NCBI RefSeq assembly: GCF_000430725.1 | Contig: NZ_AUMO01000052.1 | Span: 1-64,000, forward strand | Origin: Azohydromonas australica DSM 1124 | GTDB taxonomy: Bacteria; Pseudomonadota; Gammaproteobacteria; Burkholderiales; Burkholderiaceae_C | Length of the DNA stretch: 64,000 bases | Direction: 5' to 3' | Part shown: positions 55,529 to 62,585 of the stretch, piece by piece | How the letters are laid out: every line of letters starts with the position of its first letter | Numbering within the stretch: the stretch's first letter is position 1 | The notes under the pieces: generated by a model | Seen by the model: the letters and a program-made list of their open reading frames with translations, nothing else | What the model was told of the DNA's origin: nothing | Databases searched by the model: none | Program-made: the position numbers and the translations under genes

Positions 55529-56623
55529 ATGAAAGTGCTGCACATCATCAATGGAGAGTATTACGCGGGTGCTGAAAAGGTTCAGGACTTGCTGGCCCTC
55601 GGTCTGACCGAACTGGGCCATGAAATCAGTTTCGTCTGCTTCAAGCCAGACAAGTTTCCTTCATTGCGCAGCGGGCAGGAAATCAGCCTGCACAAGATGC
55701 CCATGCGGCACCGTTTCGATTTCGGCTGCGCACGCCGCGTGGCCGCGCTGGCGCGTGAAGGGGGTTTCAAGCTGCTGCATTCGCATTCGCCGCGTGGCGC
55801 CATGATCGGGCGCGTCGCCAGCCTGCTCGCGGGTGTGCCGATGGTTCACCACGTGCACAGTCCGGCGGCCCGCGATACCGAGGCGCCCTTGATGAACCGC
55901 GTGAATTCCGTGGTCGAGCGTTGGAGCGCCGGGTCCATCCAGGCACTGATTCCGGTATCGCGCAGCTTGGAGCGTTATCTGGTGCAGCAGGGATTTTCGG
56001 CCGAGCGCATATTCACAGTACCCAATGGCGTGCCCACGCCCGGCCCCTTGCCCCAGCGCTCCAGCCCGCAAGGCACCTGGCATATTGGAACGGTGGCCTT
56101 GTTCAGGCCACGCAAGGGTATTGAAATCCTGCTGCGGGCTGCGTCGCTATTGCTGCGCGCCGGCCGTGACCTGCGCATCGTGGCCGTGGGCGGCTTTGAA
56201 ACACCGGCCTATGAAACCGAGATCAAGGCATTGGCCCATAACCTGGGCCTGGACGGGCACGTGGTCTGGACCGGTTTCACCCGGGACGTGGATGCCGCGC
56301 TCCGCGGCCTGGACGTGATGGTATTGCCCAGCCTGTATGGCGAGGGCATGCCCATGGCCGTATTGGAAGCCATGGCAACAGGCGTCCCGGTCGTTGCCTC
56401 CGACGTGGAGGGTATTCCGGAAGTGCTGGAACACGGCCGTACCGGCCTGGTCGTGCCTTCCGGCAACGAGCAGGCACTGGCCGCCGAATTGGGAGCCCTG
56501 ATGGAAGCTCGCCACGACTGGGCTCGAATCCGCCAAGACGCTTACCGCCTGCAGTGCGAGCGTTATTCCTCGCGCAGCATGGCACGCGCCGTTTCAGACG
56601 TTTACGCACAGGTGCTCTCCTGA
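55529..56623 (+). CDS. Glycosyltransferase family 4 protein
   Basis: A 364-residue GT-B enzyme. The N-terminal domain has the family pattern LHIINGEYYAGAEKVQDLLA and SHSPRGAMIGRVAS. The C-terminal donor site shows IGTVALFRPRKGIEILLRA and LPSLYGEGMPMAVLEAMATG, with the conserved Glu pair of GT4. It adds a sugar to the exopolysaccharide repeat. It is the first gene of the plus-strand operon, with GGAG 12 bases before ATG 55529. The specific sugar is unknown. Confidence 0.92.
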   Translation: MKVLHIINGEYYAGAEKVQDLLALGLTELGHEISFVCFKPDKFPSLRSGQEISLHKMPMRHRFDFGCARRVAALAREGGFKLLHSHSPRGAMIGRVASLLAGVPMVHHVHSPAARDTEAPLMNRVNSVVERWSAGSIQALIPVSRSLERYLVQQGFSAERIFTVPNGVPTPGPLPQRSSPQGTWHIGTVALFRPRKGIEILLRAASLLLRAGRDLRIVAVGGFETPAYETEIKALAHNLGLDGHVVWTGFTRDVDAALRGLDVMVLPSLYGEGMPMAVLEAMATGVPVVASDVEGIPEVLEHGRTGLVVPSGNEQALAAELGALMEARHDWARIRQDAYRLQCERYSSRSMARAVSDVYAQVLS

Positions 56624-56663
56624 CAGGACGGGCCAAAAACTTTCACCACCCTGGGAATCAGCA

Positions 56664-57764
56664 ATGATCAAGACCGCAGTATTGGGCCTGGGCAAGATGG
56701 GGTTGTCCCATCTCGCCATTGCACGCGCGCATCCGGATATAGACCTAGTGGCCGGCTGTGATTCAAACAGCTACTTGACAGATGTGCTTGCGCAGTATTC
56801 CGGCCTCAAGTGCTACGGCGATTTCGACCGGCTGCTCGCCGAGGAAAAGCTGGACGCACTCCTCGTTGCCACGCCGTCCAAGTTCCACGCCGCCATGGTG
56901 GAAAAAGCGCTGGAGCGGGGCTTGCACGTGTTTTGCGAAAAGCCCTTCGTGCTGGACCCGGAGGACGGCTACAGGCTGACGGAGTTGGCAGAGCAGAAGA
57001 AGCTGGTTAACCAGGTCGGCTATCACTACCGCTTCGTCGGTGCCTTCCAGGAGGCCGCCCGCATCGTGCGCAGCGGCGCGCTCGGCGAGGTGCACCACGT
57101 GCGTATCGAAGCCTATGGCCCGGTGGTGCTGCGTCCCAGCGGCTCTACCTGGCGCTCGACCAAGACCGAAGGTGGCGGGGCCCTGTACGACTACGCATGC
57201 CACGCGCTGGACCTGATGAATTTCGTGGCGGGCACGCCGGGCGGCGTGAACGGGGTCGTGCGCCACAGCGTGTTCTCGCGCGACGTGGACGACGAGGTGT
57301 ATGCGCTGTTCCGCTACCCCGGTGGCGCGAGCGCGCAGCTCAGCGTGAACTGGAGCGACGAGAGCCACCGCAAGATGTCCACCGCCATCACGGTCTGGGG
57401 CTCGCGCGGGCGCCTGAGCGCCGATCGCCAGGAATGCCAGGTCTACCTGCGCGAACCGCACGAAGCCCTGCCCGGCGCGCCCAAGGGCTGGTCGGTTCGC
57501 TACACCACGGATTTGACGCAGGAGGTCTGGTATTACCTGCGCGGCGAAGAGTACTCGGCCCAGGTTGATTATTTCGTGCAGAGCATCAAGCTCGGCCGCA
57601 CCAACGGCGAAAACTCCTTCCGCTCCGCGCTGCAGACCGACCGGCTGGTTTCCATGCTGCTGGAGGCTGAAAGCAACCCAGGACAGCAGCGCGCCGCCGA
57701 TATGGCTTCCGTTCCCGGACGCCGGGCTGGATTGTGGTCGCGCCTCGTCGGTGATCGGACCTGA
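56664..57764 (+). CDS. Gfo/Idh/MocA family oxidoreductase
   Basis: A 366-residue NAD(P)-dependent oxidoreductase. The Rossmann motif is VLGLGKMGLSH (from residue 6), the catalytic-type EKPF motif is CEKPFVLDP, and the C-terminal domain has GGGALYDYACHALDLMNFV with the active-site Asp and His. In exopolysaccharide clusters such enzymes modify nucleotide sugars, for example by oxidation at C3 or C6. It is 40 bp after the glycosyltransferase gene. The exact substrate is unknown. Confidence 0.9.
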   Translation: MIKTAVLGLGKMGLSHLAIARAHPDIDLVAGCDSNSYLTDVLAQYSGLKCYGDFDRLLAEEKLDALLVATPSKFHAAMVEKALERGLHVFCEKPFVLDPEDGYRLTELAEQKKLVNQVGYHYRFVGAFQEAARIVRSGALGEVHHVRIEAYGPVVLRPSGSTWRSTKTEGGGALYDYACHALDLMNFVAGTPGGVNGVVRHSVFSRDVDDEVYALFRYPGGASAQLSVNWSDESHRKMSTAITVWGSRGRLSADRQECQVYLREPHEALPGAPKGWSVRYTTDLTQEVWYYLRGEEYSAQVDYFVQSIKLGRTNGENSFRSALQTDRLVSMLLEAESNPGQQRAADMASVPGRRAGLWSRLVGDRT

Positions 57765-57816
57765 TCCCGGCGCCACCCTGCTTTTAAAACTCACGCGCCA
57801 AGCGCCAGCCATTCAC

Positions 57817-58716
57817 ATGTCGATGTCTCAGCCCCAATCGATCCCCATGGATCGCGTGCTTTTCGGTGACAACCAGTTTTTCGGCGTGAACCACATGTCC
57901 GAGGAAAAAGCGCGGGCGCAGGCCATGCGCTTCCAGGACACCTCCGCCATCATCAAGGTGCTGGATGCCGCCTACCAGGAAGGCATTCGCACCTTCATGT
58001 GCACCACGCACGACCGCGTGGGGGAAATCTGCGATTACTTCCGCACCCACCGGGACCGGTATCCGGATTACGCCTTCTACCCCTGCATGCCGTATGCGCA
58101 TAAATATGCCAATGCCGTGACCGAATACGGCATGCTGGAAGCGCTGAAGAAATTCCTGCCCGAGGAAGGCTCGCTGGGCGCCATGCTCAAGGGTGGCATG
58201 GCACTGGCCAACAAGGACATTGAAAAGGTCCTGCAGCTGCTGGTCGATGCGGAAATGAAAATGTTCCGCGGGCTGCCGACGCCCGTGATATTCCTGCAGA
58301 ACGTCATCACGGACCTGTTCCTGGGCCTGAATCTCAAGCCGGTACTGCGCATGTTCCATGACCACGTGCGCAATGCCTACGGCGCGGAGCCCGGCTACAT
58401 CACCATGAATCTGCCGCGCCTGCTCGACGTGCTGGATGAGCTGGGCATCGAAAACCCAGTCGTCTGCGCCAACATCAACAAGATTGGTTTTCGCATGTGC
58501 GGCGGCATTCCCGCCTACGAGCAGGCCATTGAACAGCGCCGTTTCCGGCCGGTGGCAATGTCGGTCCTGGCCTCGGGTGCGATCGCGCCGCGCGACGCCA
58601 TTGACTATGTCTGCCGCCAGCCCCGCATTGAGTCGATCGTGTTTGGTGCTTCCTCGCACGCCAATATTCGGCACACCAAGCAGCTGATCGATGAATTGAG
58701 CCTGGCGCCGCAATGA
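57817..58716 (+). CDS. Unrecognised protein of the exopolysaccharide operon
   Basis: A 299-residue, soluble, cytoplasmic protein with no signal peptide or membrane helix. Conserved-looking stretches are VLFGDNQFFGVNHMSEEKAR, CTTHDRVGEICDYF and MSVLASGAIAPRDAIDYV, ending in VFGASSHANIRHTK. The periodic beta/alpha pattern and a phosphate-binding-like last segment suggest a TIM-barrel, loosely like aldo-keto reductases, but no family is recognised. Starts at 57817, 57823 or 57847 are possible. It lies between the oxidoreductase and pssD, and overlaps pssD by 4 bp, so it is probably needed for making or modifying the sugar. Confidence 0.7.
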   Translation: MSMSQPQSIPMDRVLFGDNQFFGVNHMSEEKARAQAMRFQDTSAIIKVLDAAYQEGIRTFMCTTHDRVGEICDYFRTHRDRYPDYAFYPCMPYAHKYANAVTEYGMLEALKKFLPEEGSLGAMLKGGMALANKDIEKVLQLLVDAEMKMFRGLPTPVIFLQNVITDLFLGLNLKPVLRMFHDHVRNAYGAEPGYITMNLPRLLDVLDELGIENPVVCANINKIGFRMCGGIPAYEQAIEQRRFRPVAMSVLASGAIAPRDAIDYVCRQPRIESIVFGASSHANIRHTKQLIDELSLAPQ

Positions 58717-59177
58717 AGCTGGTCGTCGGTGCCTCGGCGGGCGGGCACGCCAACGAACTGCAGATCCTGCTGCGCCACGCGCAGGGTCTGTGGCCCGCGC
58801 AGCCCGCGGCCTACATCACCACCATGGAGATCGCGGCCTCGGGCTTTGACACCGGTGGGCAGCCGGTGCACGTGGTCGGCGAGTGCGATCGCCGCAAGCC
58901 CTTCCAGGCGGTGGCGGTCCTGGGCCGCACCCTGGGACTGGCCTGGAAGCTGCGACCTGATGTGGTAGTGACCACCGGCTCCATGCCGCTGGCGCTGTTC
59001 TGCATCTGGTCCAAGCTGCTGGGCGCCAAGGTGGTGTGGATCGACAGCGTGGCGCAGATCGAGGCCCTGTCCGTCAGCGGGCGCCTGATGCGCCGTGTCG
59101 CCGACCTGTGCCTGGCCCAGTGGCCGGCCGTCGCGGCGCGCTACCAGGGCGTGGAGTACGCCGGGGAGGTGCTGTGA
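58713..59177 (+). CDS. PssD/Alg14-like glycosyltransferase subunit
   Basis: A 154-residue membrane-anchoring subunit of a split GT-B glycosyltransferase (Alg14/PssD type). The N-terminal SAGGHANELQILLRHA carries the family Gly-Gly-His motif, and VVVTTGSMPLALFCIWSKLL is the membrane-associated segment. It works as a pair with the PssE-like protein encoded by the next gene. The start overlaps the previous gene by 4 bp. In rhizobial PssD/PssE the product adds glucuronic acid; the sugar here is unknown. Confidence 0.9.
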   Translation: MKLVVGASAGGHANELQILLRHAQGLWPAQPAAYITTMEIAASGFDTGGQPVHVVGECDRRKPFQAVAVLGRTLGLAWKLRPDVVVTTGSMPLALFCIWSKLLGAKVVWIDSVAQIEALSVSGRLMRRVADLCLAQWPAVAARYQGVEYAGEVL

Positions 59178-59668
59178 TCCTGCTGACCGTGGGCAGCATG
59201 TTTCCCTTCGACCGCCTGGTGCGGGAGATGGACGCGCTGGTGGGCGCCAGGCGCATCGGCGAGGAGGTGGTGGCGCAGATCGGCGACGGCAGCTACGAGC
59301 CGAAGCACATGCCCTTCCACCGCTTCCTGTCGCGCACAGCCTTCGACGAGCTGCTGGCGCAGTCCTCCATGCTCATCAGCCATGCGGGGGCCGGCACCAT
59401 CGCGATGGCGCTGCAGCACGACAAGCGGCTGCTGGTGGTGCCGCGGCTGGCGCGCTTCGGCGAGCACGTGAACGACCACCAGATCGCCACCGCGCGCCGC
59501 TTCGAAGAGCTGCAGCACGTGCTGGTGGCTTACGAGATGGAGCAGCTGCCCGAGCGGCTGCAGGCGCTGCGCGGTTTCGAGCCGCGCCAGCGCCACGCGT
59601 CGCCGCAGCGGCTGGCGGAGCGCATCGGCCAGTTCCTGGCCACGGAGTGCGCGCCGCGCCGCGCCTGA
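59174..59668 (+). CDS. PssE/Alg13-like glycosyltransferase subunit
   Basis: A 164-residue donor-binding subunit of the split glycosyltransferase. It opens VILLTVGSMFPFDRLVREMD and has the Alg13/MurG C-terminal-type motif LISHAGAGTIAMALQHDKRL. The GTG start at 59174 overlaps the pssD stop by 4 bases and has GGGGAGG upstream. Last gene of the plus-strand operon, closed by a strong hairpin shared with the convergent ubiE gene. Confidence 0.9.
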   Translation: MILLTVGSMFPFDRLVREMDALVGARRIGEEVVAQIGDGSYEPKHMPFHRFLSRTAFDELLAQSSMLISHAGAGTIAMALQHDKRLLVVPRLARFGEHVNDHQIATARRFEELQHVLVAYEMEQLPERLQALRGFEPRQRHASPQRLAERIGQFLATECAPRRA

Positions 59669-59696
59669 GCGCCGGCGGCCCTCAGGCGCCGGCGCT
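59668..59696. terminator. Bidirectional hairpin between pssE and ubiE
   Basis: A perfect 10-bp stem AGCGCCGGCG / CGCCGGCGCT with a 9-base loop fills the 33-bp gap between two convergent genes. It has no T-run, but its strength and position fit a shared terminator. Confidence 0.65.
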
Positions 59697-59701
59697 CCTC
59701 A

Positions 59702-60433
59702 TCAGCACTTGATGCCCACGTGCAGCGCCACCACGCCGGCGCTGAGGTTGTGCACGTCCACGTGGCCGAAGCCGGCCGTCTTCATCATGGCCTTGAGCGT
59801 GGCCTGGTCCGGGTGCATGCGGATCGACTCGGCCAGGTAGCGGTAGCTGTCGGCGTCGCCGGCCACCAGCTGGCCCAGGCGCGGCAGCACCTGGAAGGAG
59901 TACCAGTCGTAGGCCTTCTGCAGCGGCGCCGCCACCTTGGAGAACTCCAGCACCATCAGGCGGCCACCCGGCTTGAGCACGCGCGCCATCTCGGCCAGCG
60001 CGCCGTCCTTGTGCGTCATGTTGCGCAGGCCGAAGGCCACGCTGACGAGGTCGAAGGTGCCTTCGCGGAACGGCAGCTTCTCGGCGTCGCAGATGGTGCT
60101 GGGCAGCACCATGCCTTTGTCCAGCAGCCGGTCGCGGCCGGTGCGCAACATGGCCTCGTTGATGTCGGTGTGCACCACCAGGCCGCTCGGCCCCACCTTG
60201 GGCGCGAAGGCGCGCGCCAGGTCGCCCGTGCCGCCCGCGATGTCCAGCACGCGCTGGCCCTCGCGCAGGTTCGCGACCGCCAGCGTGTAGGCCTTCCATG
60301 CGCGGTGCAGGCCCATGGACATCAGGTCGTTCATCACGTCGTACTTGGACGCGACGGAGTCGAACACGCCGCGCACGCGGCGCGCCTTTTCCTGTTCTTC
60401 GACGGTCTCGAAACCGAAATGGGTCTGGCTCAT
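59702..60433 (-). CDS. ubiE: Ubiquinone/menaquinone biosynthesis C-methyltransferase
   Basis: A 243-residue SAM-dependent methyltransferase that C-methylates 2-methoxy-6-polyprenyl-benzoquinol in ubiquinone synthesis (and demethylmenaquinone where present). SAM motif I is [12 protein letters not shown], and the UbiE signatures [17 protein letters not shown] and [16 protein letters not shown] are clear. ATG 60433 gives the normal length; the frame is open upstream through shadow sequence. It follows the DUF971 gene by 14 bp, a pairing common in betaproteobacteria, and probably forms an operon with it. Confidence 0.96.
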   Translation of the reverse strand: MSQTHFGFETVEEQEKARRVRGVFDSVASKYDVMNDLMSMGLHRAWKAYTLAVANLREGQRVLDIAGGTGDLARAFAPKVGPSGLVVHTDINEAMLRTGRDRLLDKGMVLPSTICDAEKLPFREGTFDLVSVAFGLRNMTHKDGALAEMARVLKPGGRLMVLEFSKVAAPLQKAYDWYSFQVLPRLGQLVAGDADSYRYLAESIRMHPDQATLKAMMKTAGFGHVDVHNLSAGVVALHVGIKC

Positions 60434-60447
60434 GAGGGGGAAGTCGT

Positions 60448-60858
60448 TCAGTGGTGGTGGCCGCAGGAGGCACCCGACTTCTCGGGCATGGGCGCGTCGC
60501 GCTCGACGCCGGCTTCCTGCAGCCGTTTTTCGTAGTCCTGCCACAGCTGCTGCTGCTGCGAGCCGAGGAAGTACAGGTAGTCCCAGGTGAAGATGCCGGA
60601 GTCGTGCCCATCGGAGAAGCTGGGCTGCACCGCGTAGTGGCCCACGGGCTCGATGCCCACGATCTCCACCTCGCGCTTGCCCGTCTGCAGCACCTCCTGG
60701 CCCGGGCCGTGGCCCTGCACCTCGGCCGAGGGCGAATACACGCGCATCAGCTCGAAGGGAATGCGGAAGGAGGCGCCGTCCTCGAAGCTGATTTCCAGTT
60801 GCCTGGACTGCTGATGCACGGTAAGGGCGGTGGGCTGGTGCTGCGGGCTGCTGCTCAT
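60448..60858 (-). CDS. DUF971 (gamma-butyrobetaine hydroxylase-like N-terminal) protein
   Basis: A 136-residue cytoplasmic protein with the DUF971 core: [20 protein letters not shown], the motif [20 protein letters not shown] and the ending [15 protein letters not shown]. It finishes with a His-rich tail (CGHHH) that could bind metal. GGAG precedes ATG 60858. It is paired with ubiE. The family resembles the zinc-binding N-terminal domain of gamma-butyrobetaine hydroxylase; the stand-alone function is unknown. Confidence 0.92.
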   Translation of the reverse strand: MSSSPQHQPTALTVHQQSRQLEISFEDGASFRIPFELMRVYSPSAEVQGHGPGQEVLQTGKREVEIVGIEPVGHYAVQPSFSDGHDSGIFTWDYLYFLGSQQQQLWQDYEKRLQEAGVERDAPMPEKSGASCGHHH

Positions 60859-60945
60859 GGGGACTCCGGAATCCGGTGCGCCGAGGCGCGATCGGGCCCG
60901 ATTATCCCGCTGGCTAAGATGGCCCCATTTGTCCAGCCCCTGACC

Positions 60946-61932
60946 ATGACAAAGCTGTCCCGCCGCCGCCTCCTCCAAGCCGCCAGCGCCTCGCTACCGG
61001 GCCTGTCCCTGCCCTTCGCCGCAGCGGCGCAGGAGGCCTGGCCGTCCAGGCCGATCCGCTGGGTGGTGGCCTACCCGGCCGGCGGCGGCTCGGACTTCCT
61101 GGCGCGGCAGCTGGCGCCGCAGATGGGCAGGCAGTTGGGCCAGACCATCTACATCGAGAACCGCCCGGGCGCCGCCGGCATCATCGGCACGGACAACGCC
61201 GCCAAGTCCGCGCCCGACGGCTACACGCTGCTCACCGGCGACAACGGCGCGATGGTCTTCCACCAGGCGATGTACAAGCGCCTGCCTTACGACCCGAAGG
61301 ATTTCGCGCCGGTAGGGTTCATGGCGCGCTTTCCGCTCATCGTGGTCGTGAACCCGCAATCGGGCTTCAGCGACGCGCGCCAGTGGCTGCGGGAGCTCAA
61401 GGCCAACCCAGGGCGCTTCAGCTACGCCTCGCCCGGCGTGGGCAGCCCGCACCACCTGGCGATGGAGCTGCTCAAGGAGCGCACCGGCAGCTTCGTGGTG
61501 CACGTGCCCTACCGCGGCACGGCCTTCGCGTCGCAGGACGTGATCGCCGGCCAGGTGCCGATGACGGTGCTGGACACCGCCGCCGGGCTGCCGCTGATCC
61601 GCAGCGGCAAGCTCAAGGCGCTGGCGGTGATGTCACCCCAGCGCATCCCCGCCCTGCTCCAGGTGCCCACGCTGCAGGAAGCCGGCGTGCAGGGCTTCGA
61701 GGCCACGGCCTGGCAGGCGCTGTTCGTGCCGCGCGGCACGCCGGAGCCCATCGTCCAGCGCCTGTCCGCGGAGATGCGCAAGGCCATCCTGGCCCCTGAC
61801 GTCAAGCCGAAGTTGGAGGAGTTCGGCCTGGAGGTGCTGCCCGGCGACCCGGCGGCGCTCACGGCCTTCCTGCAGAAGGAAACGGCCTTCTGGCACGAGC
61901 TGATCCGCTCGCGCCGGCTCTCCGCCGAATAA
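60946..61932 (+). CDS. Bug family periplasmic substrate-binding protein (TctC-like)
   Basis: A 328-residue precursor of the Bug (Bordetella uptake gene) family, very numerous in Burkholderiales. The signal region LSRRRLLQAASASLPGLSLP has a Tat-like twin arginine, followed by cleavage near AAAAQ. The mature part begins WPSRPIRWVVAYPAGGGSDF, with IENRPGAAGIIGTDNAAKSA and YASPGVGSPHHLAMELL. Such proteins bind small carboxylates for tripartite transporters; no transporter subunits are adjacent. ATG 60946 or 60919 is possible. Confidence 0.9.
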   Translation: MTKLSRRRLLQAASASLPGLSLPFAAAAQEAWPSRPIRWVVAYPAGGGSDFLARQLAPQMGRQLGQTIYIENRPGAAGIIGTDNAAKSAPDGYTLLTGDNGAMVFHQAMYKRLPYDPKDFAPVGFMARFPLIVVVNPQSGFSDARQWLRELKANPGRFSYASPGVGSPHHLAMELLKERTGSFVVHVPYRGTAFASQDVIAGQVPMTVLDTAAGLPLIRSGKLKALAVMSPQRIPALLQVPTLQEAGVQGFEATAWQALFVPRGTPEPIVQRLSAEMRKAILAPDVKPKLEEFGLEVLPGDPAALTAFLQKETAFWHELIRSRRLSAE

Positions 61933-61950
61933 GGGGTGGCGCGCCGCGAT

Positions 61951-61996
61951 GGGTGCCTTTCTTGCCGCGCACGGCGCATGACAAGAAACGGCATCC
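61951..61996 (+). promoter_or_regulatory. Imperfect stem-loop ahead of mgtC
   Basis: Arms GGGTGCCTTTCTTG (61951-61964) and CAAGAAACGGCATCC (61982-61996) pair with one bulge and a wobble, enclosing 17 GC-rich bases. It ends 25 bases before the MgtC-family start. It could be a terminator for the preceding gene or a regulatory leader. Confidence 0.4.
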
Positions 61997-62021
61997 GGCG
62001 CGAGAGCGGTGCCCGCGCGCG

Positions 62022-62579
62022 ATGAGCTGGGAACAGGTGACGCAGACGATCCGCTCGGAGTTCGCCGACCTCTCCGACGTGGAGCAGCTCACCCGCGCCT
62101 GCACGCGGCTGACCGTGGCGGTGCTGCTGGGCGCGGCCATCGGCTGGGAGCGCGAGCGGCGGCGCAGCGCGGCGGGGCTGCGCACGCACATGCTGGTGGC
62201 GCTGGGCGCGGCGCTGTTCGTGCTGGCGCCCGCGCAGGCCGGCCTGGAGGAGGACGGCATGAGCCGCGTGCTGCAGGGCGTGATCTCGGGCATCGGCTTC
62301 CTGGGCGCGGGCGCGGTGCTCAAGCTCAGCGAACAGGGCGAGATCCGCGGCCTCACCACCGCGGCCAGCATCTGGGCCACCGCGGCCATCGGCATCGCGG
62401 TGGGCCAGGGCCGCGAGGCGACCGCGCTGCTGGCCACGTTCATCGTGCTGGCGATCCTGATCGTGCTGGCGCAGTTGGAACGGCGCATGCACCGCCCCCA
62501 GAGCCCCGGCACGCAGCACAGGGGCGACGCAACGCCGCCGCAACGGCGCCGGTCTACCGACGCCGTGGACGAGGACTGA
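62022..62579 (+). CDS. MgtC/SapB family membrane protein
   Basis: A 185-residue inner-membrane protein with four or five helices and the family signatures AIGWERERRRSAAGLRTHML and VISGIGFLGAGAVLK followed by RGLTTAASIWATAAIGIAVG. MgtC proteins help growth at low Mg2+ and, in pathogens, modulate the F-type ATP synthase; this short form lacks the C-terminal ACT-like domain. The tail is hydrophilic and basic. ATG 62022 is chosen because upstream residues are not membrane-like. It is convergent with the oxidoreductase, 6 bp away. Confidence 0.9.
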   Translation: MSWEQVTQTIRSEFADLSDVEQLTRACTRLTVAVLLGAAIGWERERRRSAAGLRTHMLVALGAALFVLAPAQAGLEEDGMSRVLQGVISGIGFLGAGAVLKLSEQGEIRGLTTAASIWATAAIGIAVGQGREATALLATFIVLAILIVLAQLERRMHRPQSPGTQHRGDATPPQRRRSTDAVDED

Positions 62580-62585
62580 GCCGCC

